Assembly: GCA_965644295.1 (NCBI GenBank)
Contig: CBFFRP010000129.1
Span: 1 to 64,000, forward strand
Direction: 5' to 3'
Length of the DNA: 64,000 nt
Source of the DNA: Paraphysomonas bandaiensis
Taxonomy: Eukaryota > Chrysophyceae
Position 1 is the stretch's first letter, and every line of letters begins with the position of its first letter. A program made the translations under genes and the position numbers. Below the pieces are notes generated by a model. It saw only the letters and a program-made list of their open reading frames with translations, did no database searches and was not told the DNA's origin. Shown piece after piece: positions 46,325-57,841 of the stretch.

Positions 46325-46947
46325 AGATGTTATTTGTAAAATAATGTGAGATTTGGATGCCATATATAATCTCGATTGCGAACTTGAGATTCAAAGCTAG
46401 CTAATGTATTGCTACTTGAGTGTGTAGTTTAAGTATCAATTAATTGAAATAGGAAATCATTACAGTTACAATTGACCACAGCCTGTGTCAATTAATTGTT
46501 ACGTACTATCTCTTCCGGATATTATTTATTGCGGCTTTCAAACCATATCACAAGTAAAATATAAGTGCTATATCGCAAACCAATGATATCACAGCCTCTC
46601 CTCAACTCCTCCCATCACATCAATTTTCCGCAATATGTCTATTCGTCTATACAGTAGTAATATAATTGAGTTCATAGTACCAAATTTCATATTTTTATTG
46701 ATAGATGTTACAGCTCTATCCACACCACGCACTGCCTACGCTTCATTAAAGCTGTTTCAATGTATACTCATCTTTAAAAGCTGTACATGCATTGTATCTA
46801 ACAAAAGCAAGTGGCTCAGTCTTTCTGAAAGCGTAGAGAAACGAGTAAAATTATCATTCATTATGAATTATGGGCATGCATAAATCACCAATCAACTGAA
46901 CAAAGGAGAGGAATCGATACCAATAACCACTACTTTCGTACGCACAA
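46325..46947. other. convergent spacer, no gene seen
   Basis: AT-rich, with scattered ATTAATTG steps near 46437-46500. No repeat copy or RNA gene. Confidence 0.45.
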
Positions 46948-47991
46948 TTAACGATTTCCTGTAAGGTTACTGGCGTATGATACCTGCTCCTTCGTTTCCT
47001 GTGCAAGCTTCTGGCCGTATCCAGAGACAAACCCACCAGACAAACCTCCTCCCCCAGGGGGGCCATCTGCCGAAGGAGGCTTTGCCCACTCAAGCTTTAG
47101 AATAAGATGATCATACCCATGACCCTGCAGGCGTTCCATGGCTCTCTCAGCATCGTCTCTGCGGGCGAATGCGACGTAAGCAAACCCCCTCGGTTCCTTG
47201 TAAACATTTCCGGCCTCGTCCTTCCTCTCTACACGAGGAAGAGACACACGGTGTATATTTCCGAACCGTTGGAATAGATCTCTCAAATCCTCCTCTGTAA
47301 CAGCCTTGGTGAGATTCGATACACGAATTGTGTTCTCGTGATCACGATCCTTGTTCCCCGAATCCATTCCGCCACCACGGGCTCCTCCCCCTCTAGCAGA
47401 CGGTGGGACGTACTTTCCAGGTCCGCCCCCAACAGGTTCGTCCTTACTATCGTCACCCTCATTGGCCTTTTCTCCATCATCCATTCCAGTCATGCCGATC
47501 AATGCTTCCATATCGTTTTCACGCTCGTAAGCGCGCTCTTGTTGCTTAAGAATAAAGTTCGCTAGAGTGTTGCCAAGGGCGGGGTCATCTGTGTCTTCTG
47601 TAAGTGCGTCATCAGGATGCTCTATTGACACAAAGTCAGGAGAAAGGAGAGTGACATTCACTTGGCCTTCTGTGGCATCTCCGAATTTAGGAAGTTTAGC
47701 TCTTTCCAAAACTCGTTTAGGTATTCTGGTCTTAACCTCACGAACTCTAATCTTAGTTGTTGTTTTAATCTACAGCAGACAAATATCATCAAATTATTTA
47801 ATCACTTTCATTTTAATGTATCATACTTTTTGTCCTTTGGAATTTACGGTAACTTTAACCCGCTGTTTGAAGCCATTAGCATCCACAGGAGTCTGTGCAG
47901 AGAGTTCGAGTTAATCAATAGAATCAATAGGAAACTACCCTACCTCAAATTCCTCATCATCCTCATCAATCCACTGCTTCCTGTCGCTCAT
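46948..47991 (-). CDS. EIF3G: translation initiation factor eIF3 subunit G
   Basis: Exons 47944-47991, 47827-47892 and 46948-47769 with introns of 51 and 57 nt encode about 311 aa. The start MSDRKQWIDEDDEEFE gives the acidic eIF3g N-terminus. The eIF3g domain follows (VDANGFKQRVKVTVNSKGQK, KTTTKIRVREVKTRIPKRV), then a Gly-rich linker (KYVPPSARGGGARGGG) and one RRM with RNP2 IRVSNL and RNP1 RGFAYVAF near the C-terminus. It belongs to the eIF3 complex and helps scanning. The final residues after QETKEQ may be replaced by another exon, because a GT sits right there; the stop chosen is the simple in-frame one at 46948. Confidence 0.93.
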
Positions 47992-48449
47992 TTTAAATTA
48001 CTCTATTGGAGATATATGAATAAGCTAACTATATAAGCAGATAGAGATGGTCCAAGTCAGCCCTCTGGTGCCTATATGAGTGTGTGTGTGTTGTGGTGTA
48101 TGGTGGATGTATACTGTACGATATGATATACATATACAGCATATACCATACCGCTCATCTCACCTCTTCTCAACCATCAATATACAAACCATACTACATA
48201 CAGTATACAGCAGACTACTGATACTAGACTCCAAGAAAAAAAAAAATAAGGGTGAGCTGAGTCTACAGTTACATGCTCTGTACACTGTACATGTACACTC
48301 TACAGCAGCAGTTCACTCTATAGTATAGACATACACAGAGACACTGACTGCTCGATGTACATGTATATATATCAGGAGAGGGATTTCATGATCCTTTATA
48401 ACACTCCTATAGCCATGCACGGGAAATGATTCAATAAGGTTTAAAGGTT
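47992..48449. promoter_or_regulatory. divergent promoter spacer, eIF3g / IQ protein
   Basis: 458 bp with TACAGCAGACTA at 48206-48217 and TACAGCAGCAGTTC at 48301-48314. An A12 run lies near 48236. Confidence 0.42.
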
Positions 48450-50849
48450 ATGGAAGAGAGTGTTAGTTTGCCGGCAATAAGGGTTCCACCCGGCTCTCAT
48501 GCTGCCTCTGTATCCCTCAAGAAGAAGAGGAATGTGTTGTTTGCCTCAAAGAGCTCAACTAACACTCATCTACCGGATATCACTCCACAAAAACACAAAA
48601 CAAAGAAAAAGAGAAAGGCAGAGAAGAGCAAACGACCCTCTGAGGGGGACAGTCAGTCGCATGCAAGGACTACGCCTAGAAGTCCATGCTCATCAACCTC
48701 ACCTCTTAAGGTGTCTATAAAGAAGGTGTCTACCGCTAAGTTAAGAACGAAACGTATGTCAAAATCCCGCATTGCGGATCTGTCTAGTCTTTGCATTCGA
48801 GATCACTTACATACGAATTCTAAGGAAGATAGTAACAGAGTATGAGACGTTACGAATGCTATATAATGTACTTATTATCGAACGTTTGTAGGATTTAGTG
48901 AAATTTTGGTTGGGATGCATCATGTTAATGAGTCGCTCCCGGTTTTTCCACATCATGTCGAAACCGAATCCTTACAACTCACCACAAGCAATTGCACTGA
49001 TGCGTCAAAAAGTCGTAATGTCGAAACGAATTTTGAAGGTACTGAGGGAGCAGTCGAGCTGGTTCCTGCGACGGATAGCTAGACGAGTCATCATTCTAAG
49101 AAAGCATGGTCAGTATACATGATTTTTGTTTCAATTCTTTTTTCACCGCACTGTAATGTGTAACAAAGTTCATCTTTTTCTTTTGTTTCTGGGATTTGAG
49201 CATGCTAATATTTATGCAGGCTGGCGGTTGTTATTGTTCTGGAGGTGTTATAAGCGGAAGAAAGCCGCTATTTTGATTCGACAGCTCTTCCAAGATTTTT
49301 ATCTCTTTCGGCTTCCTTATATTATGCTCCGATACCGCGCCAATGCGGTCCACTTGCAGCGTTATGTACGTGCTTTTGTTGTCACGACGAAGGTTAGAAT
49401 GATTCAATTGCTTTGATGCAGTGTTGTGTGTATAAGTGAGATTGCAGCTGGTGATTGATGCAATGTTGTGTGTATAAGTGAGTTTGCAGCTGGTGCGTAT
49501 ATAAACTGTCCTGATTATGCATATGTACACCTGTGTAGGTCCGTGTGATGGCATTGTCAATGAGGTGGAAGCAAATCGAGGACGATATGAGGGCTAACCT
49601 TATTCCACGTTTATTGGACCAGAGACACCGAGAGGTCGTTCAGCAGAAGCTCTTGCAGGCATCAGAGGAGAATATGAAGTGGAAGGTAGTGCGACAGAGG
49701 AGTGACCATTGTATAATGTGGTACTATTGTAGAGGGTGAAACTAGATGGCGCAATATTTCCCCAGCTAGCTGAGAGAGTCAATAGGTGATATCTATTCTA
49801 TGCTTAATTCTCATTCTTAATTTTCACCAGAGCTACATATGCTACTGTTAAATTGAACCAGTGTATTAATGATAGCGAAAAAAGGATAAGTGGGTGAGTA
49901 GCTTGTGTAGGCTACTATCAGTATGACTGTACCCGATTATGTATATTTAGTAGAATAGAACTGACTAGTTGGTGATATCGCCTTACTGAACGGATCGCCT
50001 TTTTTCTGCAGATACCAAAGAAAGGTTATGCAGAGTGATATATTTAATCCAGAGGTCGAAGATATGAGGCGACAACGCATGCAAGACCGGCTCAACAAAC
50101 AGACTGCTCACCGCCGAGCCATAGACAGAACCTCTCGAGGCCCTTCAAGGAAGGTAAAGGCGAAGAAAGCATCTAAGTATGATCCAGTGGATTTGGGACT
50201 AAAGCCGTCGCCTCCTCTCTCCCAAAGGTACGCCTGCATGTCGTTACTATCACTTATGAGTTTATTCCACTCGAGAGGTGCAGGAAGTTCTTAATCAAGT
50301 TTTGATACATAAAAGTAGTTTCATATGATTGACACTGCTATGCAGGGCAAAAGAAAAGATAATATACCACTTTCTGTTTGAGGCGAGGAGGCTCTATAAA
50401 GAGATTGAAATGGAAAGAAAAATGTGAGAAAAAAATACAGATTGTATTCCGAATTTATTACTCAATGTGTTGTTAGCATTCGAGAAAAGAAAAAGTTGGT
50501 GGGACTTTCTGTCGAGGAGGTACAGCACCATGTACAGCACCACTATAATATCCATATAAGCATGTTATGTACATGTGACTCATTCATCAGCTTTATAAAA
50601 TGTTCCGTTGTAATTTTTGTACGATAGGTTAAAGATATGCTATCCAGCAAAAGGGCAGTAGACAAATTTGCTGAGTTGCTCTGCGCTCAAGACTTAAAAT
50701 CGAAAAGTGTTAGTGCATTTTACACGGTGCTCGTTGTTTCTGGTAACCCGTGTTTGTAGACTACCATGTTGGTGTACACTGGACAAACCGCCGAGAACTT
50801 CCGATCCTTGGTTGAATTTCACCTAAAGAAAGAAATCGGATTTATATAG
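48450..50849 (+). CDS. basic coiled-coil protein with IQ-like motifs
   Basis: A chain of about ten short exons reads through with phase kept. Exon 1 (48450-48842) is a basic disordered region (KTKKKRKAEKSKRPSEG). Next come DLVKFWLGCIMLM, helices rich in Arg, and two IQ-like stretches (AAILIRQLFQDFYLFRL; VHLQRYVRAFVVTTKVR), then WKQIEDDMRANLIPRLLDQR, a linker, RKVMQSDIFNPEVEDMRRQ, and a C-terminal helical part ending KEIGFI before the TAG at 50847-50849. IQ motifs usually bind calmodulin; some cilium-associated proteins look like this, but I do not recognise a specific family. One intron (about 49393-49536) contains a 2 x 42-bp tandem duplication. That the exons belong to one gene is inferred from phase and context. 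Confidence 0.6.
49413..49496 (+). repeat. 2 x 42-bp tandem duplication inside an intron
   Basis: TTGATGCAGTGTTGTGTGTA... (49413-49454) is repeated with three or four differences at 49455-49496. Confidence 0.85.
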
Positions 50850-50891
50850 CACAGAAAAATATGTACCAGTTATTGCGTCAGTATATTTTTG

Positions 50892-50981
50892 CTGTGGTTC
50901 GAATTATATATATGTTGCTGACTGTGGTTCGAATTAAATATATGTTGTTGACTGTGACTAGAATTAAATATACGTATTTGG
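50892..50981 (+). repeat. 3 x 30-bp tandem repeat
   Basis: Three units of 30 bp start CTGTGGTTCGAATT, CTGTGGTTCGAATT and CTGTGACTAGAATT at 50892, 50922 and 50952, just beyond the stop codon of the IQ gene. The third copy is diverged. Confidence 0.85.
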
Positions 50982-51260
50982 TAGCTGGACCAAAGTATTA
51001 CACATTATGTGATATCCTTGTTTGTATGTGACATGACCTGACGCCTACATATTCAATGTTGAGTAGACTGCAATTCTATATTCGTTGTAACTTTGTCATA
51101 AGTATAGTTTCCTTACGGTTTAGTCTTTTCATATGTCGTACACGAAATCAGTACCGTGTGTCTACGTTTCCCTATTAGCGGCACAAGTTGCTAATTTTAA
51201 CCATAGATGACACAACGCTCTCATTAATTAAACATATCACTTATCACTGATGTTAACCTT

Positions 51261-51548
51261 ATTAGAATATGGATCTAATTCTATGTATATTTAGTATGTC
51301 ACTTGAAGACAATGTACGAGAATACAGTGATTTATAGTGATGTACAAATGCTGTGATGATATTGAGAAACTGAAATAGTTTGATCTTTCAAGATATGTTT
51401 AGTAACGAGAGGTTCACATATGTAGGATATTATGCATGGAACAAAATGAGTTAGTGTTGGTTATCACAACTTCGTGTAAACGATATTAATAAATCTATCT
51501 AGTCTTACGACAGATTCTCTCTGTGATCTAGTGAACAATGAGCAATTT
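51261..51548 (+). repeat. 288-bp direct repeat, copy A
   Basis: It runs from ATTAGAATATGGATCTAATT to GTGAACAATGAGCAATT. Copy B lies 706 bp downstream and differs by only a few bases and one short indel. No coding potential. Confidence 0.92.
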
Positions 51549-51901
51549 CCAACAAACCTCATCATACGTAAACTTTAAACTTGCTTTTTAATCATTTATC
51601 ATATACAATGTCATCTTATCGGACATCAGACATACGGTAGAAAATACCTGTTAAATAATTATACAAGATTTTTTTACTCCGTAGACTTAGCCATGACTTC
51701 AATCTGCATCACATCATGTCTATATATCACAACAGTTATAACCAACATTTACACGAGGCACCTATTCTACTACACAGCGTATATGCGTCCGATGAAACAC
51801 GGAACTACTGTGTTTAACCTCGCTAGCTGCTTCACTCTTGAGTAGCCCCGTGAAAACATAAGAGGAATACATCACAATTTTAAATATTCTGGGAATGCAA
51901 A

Positions 51902-51922
51902 GACCCCAAGTCACTTGGGGTC
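51902..51922. repeat. short perfect hairpin between the duplicated copies
   Basis: GACCCCAAGT-C-ACTTGGGGTC: 10-nt arms, five G-C pairs in each, one-base centre. It is not followed by a T-run, so nothing marks it as a terminator. Confidence 0.8.
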
Positions 51923-51966
51923 ATGTCTTTTCACATAAATGCGCGCAAATCGATGTACATTCATTT

Positions 51967-52252
51967 ATTAGAATATGGATCTGATTCTAGTATATTCAGT
52001 ATGTCACTTGAAGACAATGTACGAGAATACAGTGATTTATAGTGATGTACAAATGCTGTGATGATATTGAGAAACTGAAATAGTTTGATCTTTCAAGATA
52101 TGTTTAGTAACGAGAGGTTCACATATGTAGGATATTATGCATGGAACAAAATGAGTTAGTGTTGGTTATCACAACTTCGTGTAAACGATATTAATAAATC
52201 TATCTAGTCTTACGACAAATTCTCTCTGTGATCTAGTGAACAATGAGCAATT
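51967..52252 (+). repeat. 286-bp direct repeat, copy B
   Basis: Same sequence as copy A. The 418 bp between the copies are unique and contain the hairpin at 51902-51922. The rest of the spacer 50850-52499 shows no gene. Confidence 0.92.
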
Positions 52253-52499
52253 CTCAATATCATTCGGTAACTGATTGTGCACTTTACATAGGTGAACCAT
52301 CACTGAGAATTACATCATGATAGGCATTACCACTAAAGGATTACAAGGTCATTATACAAGGGAATTTGTCCGATTATTTTACATATAGAGAGGAGCGGGA
52401 AAATTGCTTCTAGTCTATTGGGGTACGATATCAATTCTTGTTATGTAAAATATCACCTGGAGGCAGGATTACTGTAGTGGCTCATAAAATATAACCAGT

Positions 52500-55459
52500 T
52501 CAGGAACTATCCAATTTCAAAAGGGCAGGAGAATACGTTAACAACCTCTTCATTTCACTCGACTTAACCAGAGCACTGACATTCTTCCCATGAATAGTTG
52601 ATGCCATCACCACGGTAGATTGTTCCACTCTTTCAATGGGATTAATGTTCTTACGAATACATGTATCAAGTAGACTACTGTCGAAACAGTGGGTGGCTGC
52701 AACAACAACATGCAATTGTGCACTGTCTATCTCCAGTCCTCCTGACTTTGTCAAAGCATCAATTAAATCAAAACATTTATTTCGTTCTTCTTGCTGTTCA
52801 TCAACTCCTACATGAGCTGTTTCGGGCATGGAGAGTAGCGATTTTTGCCACTTCTTGTACCACAACTCTCCAGGATTAATAATAGTTGGTCTCACTGCCC
52901 CAGCATCATCTAGTTGCTCAAACCGCTTGTCCAACAACTTTGGAAGCTTTGTTAGGTCGATAAACGTTTTGTCGGGTACTGCTGCGATATCTTCATGTGA
53001 TGAATTTATCGTACTATTTTCTCCGTCATTCTCCTGTGTCATGACGTATGAAATCAGGCAAAGAGAAAGAGCTAAACTTACCACTTCTTCACCATTTTTT
53101 CCACTAATTTCTGGAACTGCTTCTGCAATAGCAAAACGAAAATGAAATATATGCATCGTGATATAGGTGTTGTATATTCACATAGTAAATAATTCACATA
53201 CATTTAGTGTGTATTCTCACCTTCTGTACTCAGATTCAATTCTCCTCTTCCTTCATCCTGATTACATTCTTTGACTTCACTAAGACGACGACATGGAATA
53301 TCATTAAAGTCCGCAACGTCCATGAAGCAATCGTCTTCACACTCGTTGTCATCCATATCAGATTCATAACTGTCAGAGGCAGACATTGAGCAAACGCTGG
53401 GCAAAGAAGCACCATCATATGATTTCTCCAACTTTTGATCTTCAAGAGATTGCTCTTTCATATCCCCAAGCATATCGTGCATTGCCGCAACGTGGCTTTT
53501 GACAGCAGTAAGTTTTTCTTTCAAACTTGCGGCTGCATGAGAAGAATACGATAATAAGTCTGACGGAATGTGGTATTTCACGAATAGCTCTATCAAATCC
53601 TGCGTCAGTTGAATTTCCTTGGTGAGACTATCGGGTGGTAGGTTTAGAACCTTCTCTAGTAGTGGTTTGATCTGAATTACGCACATACCAAACATAGTAC
53701 TTTCCAGTTGCATGCTGCGGAAAGCCTTTGCGAACCTCTGCTGCTCTGGAGAGAGACTTGAAATGGCATCTTTGAATGCCTTGGCGGAGGGAATAGTGTG
53801 TAGATCCAGTGGAATGCTGATTTCGTCCTTGTTCTGCACAAGTATGCCATACTTGGGCTCAAATGCGTAAGGTCCAGAAATGCGTCCGATTAGCACTATG
53901 TAACTGCTGAACTGCCTTGACTGCGCCCGCAACATCAGCTGAGCAGGGCCGCTGCTGTCCCGCTCAAAGCAATGCATTAGAAGAGCATGCAAATACCTTT
54001 CACCTGTAAACGTGACTGATGCAGAGGCACTAAGGGAAAAACTCATCGGAATCACCTCACTACCACTTTCATGACTCATTTGAGTAACAACTGGTTCAGG
54101 GATAGTCCCTAAGTTCTGCTCGATACTCAGTATACCCTCCGGGGAATGTTCAGTTGATCGACGAACAACATGACAAAAAGGGCGAGGCGCATACTCATTT
54201 CGAAACAGCTTATAGAAATGATAGTTCATATACACAGCAAAATCCAATGGGGTAATAACTTTACCGATGGCACTCACGAGCTGATGTCGCAGCATGTCTT
54301 CTATAAAGTCCACGCCACGTTTAAAGGCTAGACACACATCTCTCATATGATGTAAGACACTCAATAGTTGGCCATGAACAGATGTAATCAGGTTATTCGA
54401 AGAATTAGTATCGCAAAATGTGTTTTTAATTTGCTCAATCTTTTGCATGAGAGTTCGTTGCTCTTCAACCAAAAAAGCATTCATATCTTCCATCTTAAGT
54501 ACAGAAGTGTGCTCAGCATGTTCTTCAATATGTCTACCTACTGCATCGCCACATTTCGATTCATTTCTGGAGATTTCATAACAAGATTCATCGATATGAT
54601 ATGGAATCTCTTCCAATAGTGGTACAACAGGTATGAAAACAGAAGTCGCATTTATTGCACTCATATCCAATGACTTAACTTGTTGTATCGGAAAAATATT
54701 CTCTGTAAAATAAGCGTACACATTATTGCACCATGCAGAGAAAGATTTAAAGAAACAAACTGCACTTTCCACCTGATCGTTGCGGCGAGGAGTGTGACAC
54801 GCATGGTCCTGTCGGCTAATTTTGAATGTAGGTGTAATGGGTAACGTAAGGGAACCAGAAGTTGGGGTAATTAAGTGAAGCAACCATGTGATGTTCACAT
54901 CAACTGCATCTCTTACATACACGTCCGAGCGTGGCAGCTCAAAAGTATTGGTTTTTATCTCTTGGCTTGCGTTCTGAGACTGGATACACACTACATCATT
55001 AGAAAACTCTCCCGCACCAGCGAATGCTTCAATCTCGTACAGAAAACTAAACTTCCAAAAGTATTCCGTGATGGTCTGTACAGACTTACTCGATAAACTT
55101 AACCCAAAATTCGATGAAATAACTCGTTTAGTTTTTGATGTCTCCTTTCGTTCAGCTTCTCTGCTGAATGAGCACCTCTCTGTGCACTTAAAGCGCACAG
55201 TTACTGCCCTAGTGCTAGCCCATTCAATCATTTTCATGAAGTGTTCAAGAGTGAAACCCAAATGAAACATACTAGCACATACACTCGACACAGCAGTGTT
55301 TGTTAGGAACTCTGATAGCATGTACTTGTCACTGTATCTGTGCTGCGCATCAGCCGCATACACGGGGTTTCTATTCACATCCAGCACCCGTCTGACATGC
55401 ACCAGCGCTTCTTCCACTTGTTCTCTCATGGAAGTATCGTATTCATCATAGGACGACAT
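52500..55459 (-). CDS. large conserved protein of unknown function (about 940 aa)
   Basis: A long first exon (ATG 55459, to about 53221), a small exon (EAVPEISGKNGEEV) and a last exon from ENDGENSTIN to the stop at 52500-52502. The strongest block is in the middle: FKDAISSLSPEQQRFAKAFR, MQLESTMFGMCVIQIKPLLE, SLTKEIQLTQDLIELFVKYH, IPSDLLSY. I have seen very similar blocks in uncharacterised proteins of oomycetes and diatoms. A second conserved block near the C-terminus reads ERNKCFDLIDALTKSGGLEI and HVVVAATHCFDSSLLDTCI. The region before the last exons is acidic (SYESDMDDNECEDDC). No signal peptide or TM. The frame is open upstream to 55783, but that part runs through promoter-type repeats, so I start at 55459. 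Function unknown. Confidence 0.75.
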
Positions 55460-55821
55460 CTTGACGACGGTGTTATGATTATGTATGTGTATGATATGAG
55501 CCGGTGTGTGTATGGGTAGGTTCCTATACAGCATACACGTACAGTGTACAGCAGTACCTACAGTTCTACACAATCGACACAAAGATACCATCTGTGATCT
55601 GCACATTCCTATAGGTGTACACATGCTGCTGTATGTTACTGTACCTGGTATAGGTATACAGCAGCTGCTATGGTACAGTACAGTATACTGTGGCTGTAGT
55701 TCGTAGATGTGTGGGCTGGGAAGTGAAGTCCTTCTTGTCCAATCAACAACAAACTGCCGCATGCATCTCATATCTAAACACACACACTGGACTGGCGTAA
55801 CTCATAGTTCATATTCATAGC
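55460..55821. promoter_or_regulatory. divergent promoter spacer with three TACAGCAG-type sites
   Basis: 362 bp with TACAGCAGTACC at 55547-55558, TGCTGCTGTATG at 55624-55635 and TACAGCAGCTGC at 55657-55668, plus a partial TACAGCAT near 55527. Confidence 0.5.
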
Positions 55822-56502
55822 ATGCCAGAGAAAGAACACCCTAAAGGTCAGAGGGCAAGAAATCTCGACAATACGAGTGCAGGCAAGAAGAGGAAGCTGT
55901 CGAGTGGTCCCAGCGATGCGAATAAAAGAAATAAGTCTCAACCAAACAATAAATCCAATAATACCAAGTTTACAAGGAGAGATTCACAGGGCGTGACGAA
56001 GAAACCAAAGACAGGTGCTAAGAAAGATAGCGATACTGTGAGAAGACAACAGACTGACAGTCGGAAGGACGACACGCCTGCACGAGATGCTAATGAAGCG
56101 CCTGTGGCCCCTCCTAAAAAAAAGAAACCAAAACATCTGAAAAGAAAACTGGCTGAAGCGGAGTCCAAAAATGACGAAGACACCATTCGTGCTTTACAAG
56201 AACAGCAACAAGAGTTAGATTCGATCAAGCAGGAGCGTGCAAGTAAATGGGAAACGCTATGCAAAAGTCTTGTTGGAGAGGATAAATGGGACCAAGATAA
56301 GTTTGATCGATTGATCCAGGCTGGACTTAATAAAAAGAAACTTCTGGAGGCCCTGGGTGTTGTGGAGTCAGCAGTTAAGAAAAATCCACGGGAAGACAAG
56401 AGGAAACTTATCAGCAGGAAGAAGAAAAGGGACAAAAAATCTGCCAGCGTGAAAGGCAATGTAGGCTCTGATAATACTCTTGCGAAGAATAGCACTAAGT
56501 AA
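55822..56502 (+). CDS. basic lysine-rich protein, probably nucleolar
   Basis: Intronless, 226 aa. The N-terminal half is disordered and Lys/Ser/Asn-rich (PKKKKPKHLKRKLAEAES carries an obvious nuclear or nucleolar localisation-type cluster). The middle is a coiled coil (TIRALQEQQQELDSIKQE), followed by a compact block ERASKWETLCKSLVGEDKW, FDRLIQAGLNKKKLLEALGV, and a basic tail. The KPKHLKRKL...WE..C..LVG...LLEALG pattern resembles small ribosome-biogenesis proteins, but I do not know its name. Nucleolar placement is inferred from composition. Confidence 0.65.
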   Translation: MPEKEHPKGQRARNLDNTSAGKKRKLSSGPSDANKRNKSQPNNKSNNTKFTRRDSQGVTKKPKTGAKKDSDTVRRQQTDSRKDDTPARDANEAPVAPPKKKKPKHLKRKLAEAESKNDEDTIRALQEQQQELDSIKQERASKWETLCKSLVGEDKWDQDKFDRLIQAGLNKKKLLEALGVVESAVKKNPREDKRKLISRKKKRDKKSASVKGNVGSDNTLAKNSTK

Positions 56503-56652
56503 TATTATTAATCTCTTTGTTATATATAGGAAATTTAACTAGTGTTCGGATATTAGAATAATTTTAAGGGATAGTATCTTTCTTCACTGAGGTATTTTTT
56601 CCACAATAACACAATACGTTTGGATGAAATTAGTGCTACCACAGAATTATCA

Positions 56653-57121
56653 AGTAGTGAATGTTCTATTATTAGCAATAGGTGTTGTAGAGTCAATGCT
56701 TAACTCTGATATCCTACTACTTAACGCTACGGAGGCTGCTTGTGCGTCGCCGCAAGCACCAATGTGCAACCACTTTCGCTCTGTGTGCAAGCAAAATGTT
56801 GACATACCTGACATCTGCTAACTTCAGGTTTTCTTAGTCCTTAAGGTGAACAACCCAGATGCTTGACTTCAGCAGGCAGCCCAATATCCCGGTTACCCTT
56901 CAGGTGGGCCCTGTCCCGGAAGCCTGTTTATTCGTCAAGACCCAAAGACGTGTACCAAGTGACACTAGTTAGTGTCCCTTGTACCACACAAGCATTTGGC
57001 TATGTGTGGACAGAACGTTATCTGCTAACTATATATGCGGCTCACGTTAGTTTCCCAGAAAAATATCTCTGGTACTTATCACCCAGAACACCACGAAAAG
57101 GTGCGAGTCCGACTTTGTTGA
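56653..57121 (-). repeat. interspersed repeat R, copy 4 (reverse orientation)
   Basis: Read on the minus strand it starts TCAACAAAGTCGGACTCGCA, includes GGGAAACTAACGTGAGCCGC, GACGAATAAACAGGCTTCC and AAGTGGTTGCACATTGGTGC, and ends ATTGCTAATAATAGAACATT with CACTACT. It is about 470 bp and nearly complete, but shortened before the 3' end. Confidence 0.85.
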
Positions 57122-57412
57122 CAGACATAATTATCAAAAAAAGTTGAAACACATATGTCTACTACTAAATTTCTGAATCACTTCTAGTTTTAATTTACCA
57201 CAACTGTATAGTACTTATCTTTACGATGTCCGCGTTTATTATTCCCTTACAATCCAGGTTTGAGTAACATACGATTAGATTAATTAGTATTAAAGGTATA
57301 ATTTCAATTATTGTTATTGGTAAATGTTGCCAATTGATTGGATGGCTTAGTTACATATATCATCTTAAGATGTTTAGTTACTGATCATATATATATTATA
57401 TATATATTAAAA

Positions 57413-57600
57413 GTCTTATTATTTAGCAATAGGCGTTAAAAATCTGCACCAATGTAGTGGCTAGTTGAATGCTAGACAGACTATTTAGACCTCTACCCAT
57501 ATAACTAATCAGCACAAATTCTGTTATCCTACTATTTAGCGCTACAGAAGCTGCTTGTGCGGCGCCGTAAGCACCATGGTGTGACCACTTCCGTTCTTAA
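57413..57600 (-). repeat. partial R repeat, copy 5 (reverse orientation)
   Basis: It holds the R 3' end (GTCTTATTATTTAGCAATAGG on plus, 57413-57433) and, after an unrelated insert, the CTACTATTTAGCGCTACAG to ACCACTTCCGTTCTT part (57528-57600). Confidence 0.65.
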
Positions 57601-57841
57601 TGTTGATTGTGAGGTTCGCCATGATCGTGTGTCCGAGGACTCACTGGCGTGTGTGATCAGGGGTCTCCCCTAGAGATGAGGTTCCACCGGGCTCTTGAGG
57701 TACAGGATTCTGTAGTGATGTCCTGAGTGTACCGAGTGCTATATGGGTGTGCTGAGAGGTGGGTGGTGTGGTGGAATGTGGCGTTGTTGTCTCAGTGCAC
57801 TGTTTGGGCGTCAGGCATAGGTGGAGTTGCCGAAGACGGCG

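Noticed and set aside
50892-50981. CRISPR-like array
   Set aside because: Three adjoining 30-bp units without spacers, in a eukaryotic genome; a simple tandem repeat.
51902-51922. Rho-independent terminator
   Set aside because: The hairpin lacks a T-run and the genome is eukaryotic.
55460-55783. N-terminal extension of the large minus-strand protein, open to 55783
   Set aside because: It runs through the TACAGCAG-rich spacer and has odd low-complexity Cys/Thr/Tyr composition; the ATG at 55459 starts normal protein sequence.
55938-56495. Minus-strand 185-codon frame rich in Phe, Leu and Ser
   Set aside because: Mirror of the lysine-rich plus-strand gene; AAG/AAA codons read backward give Leu/Phe.
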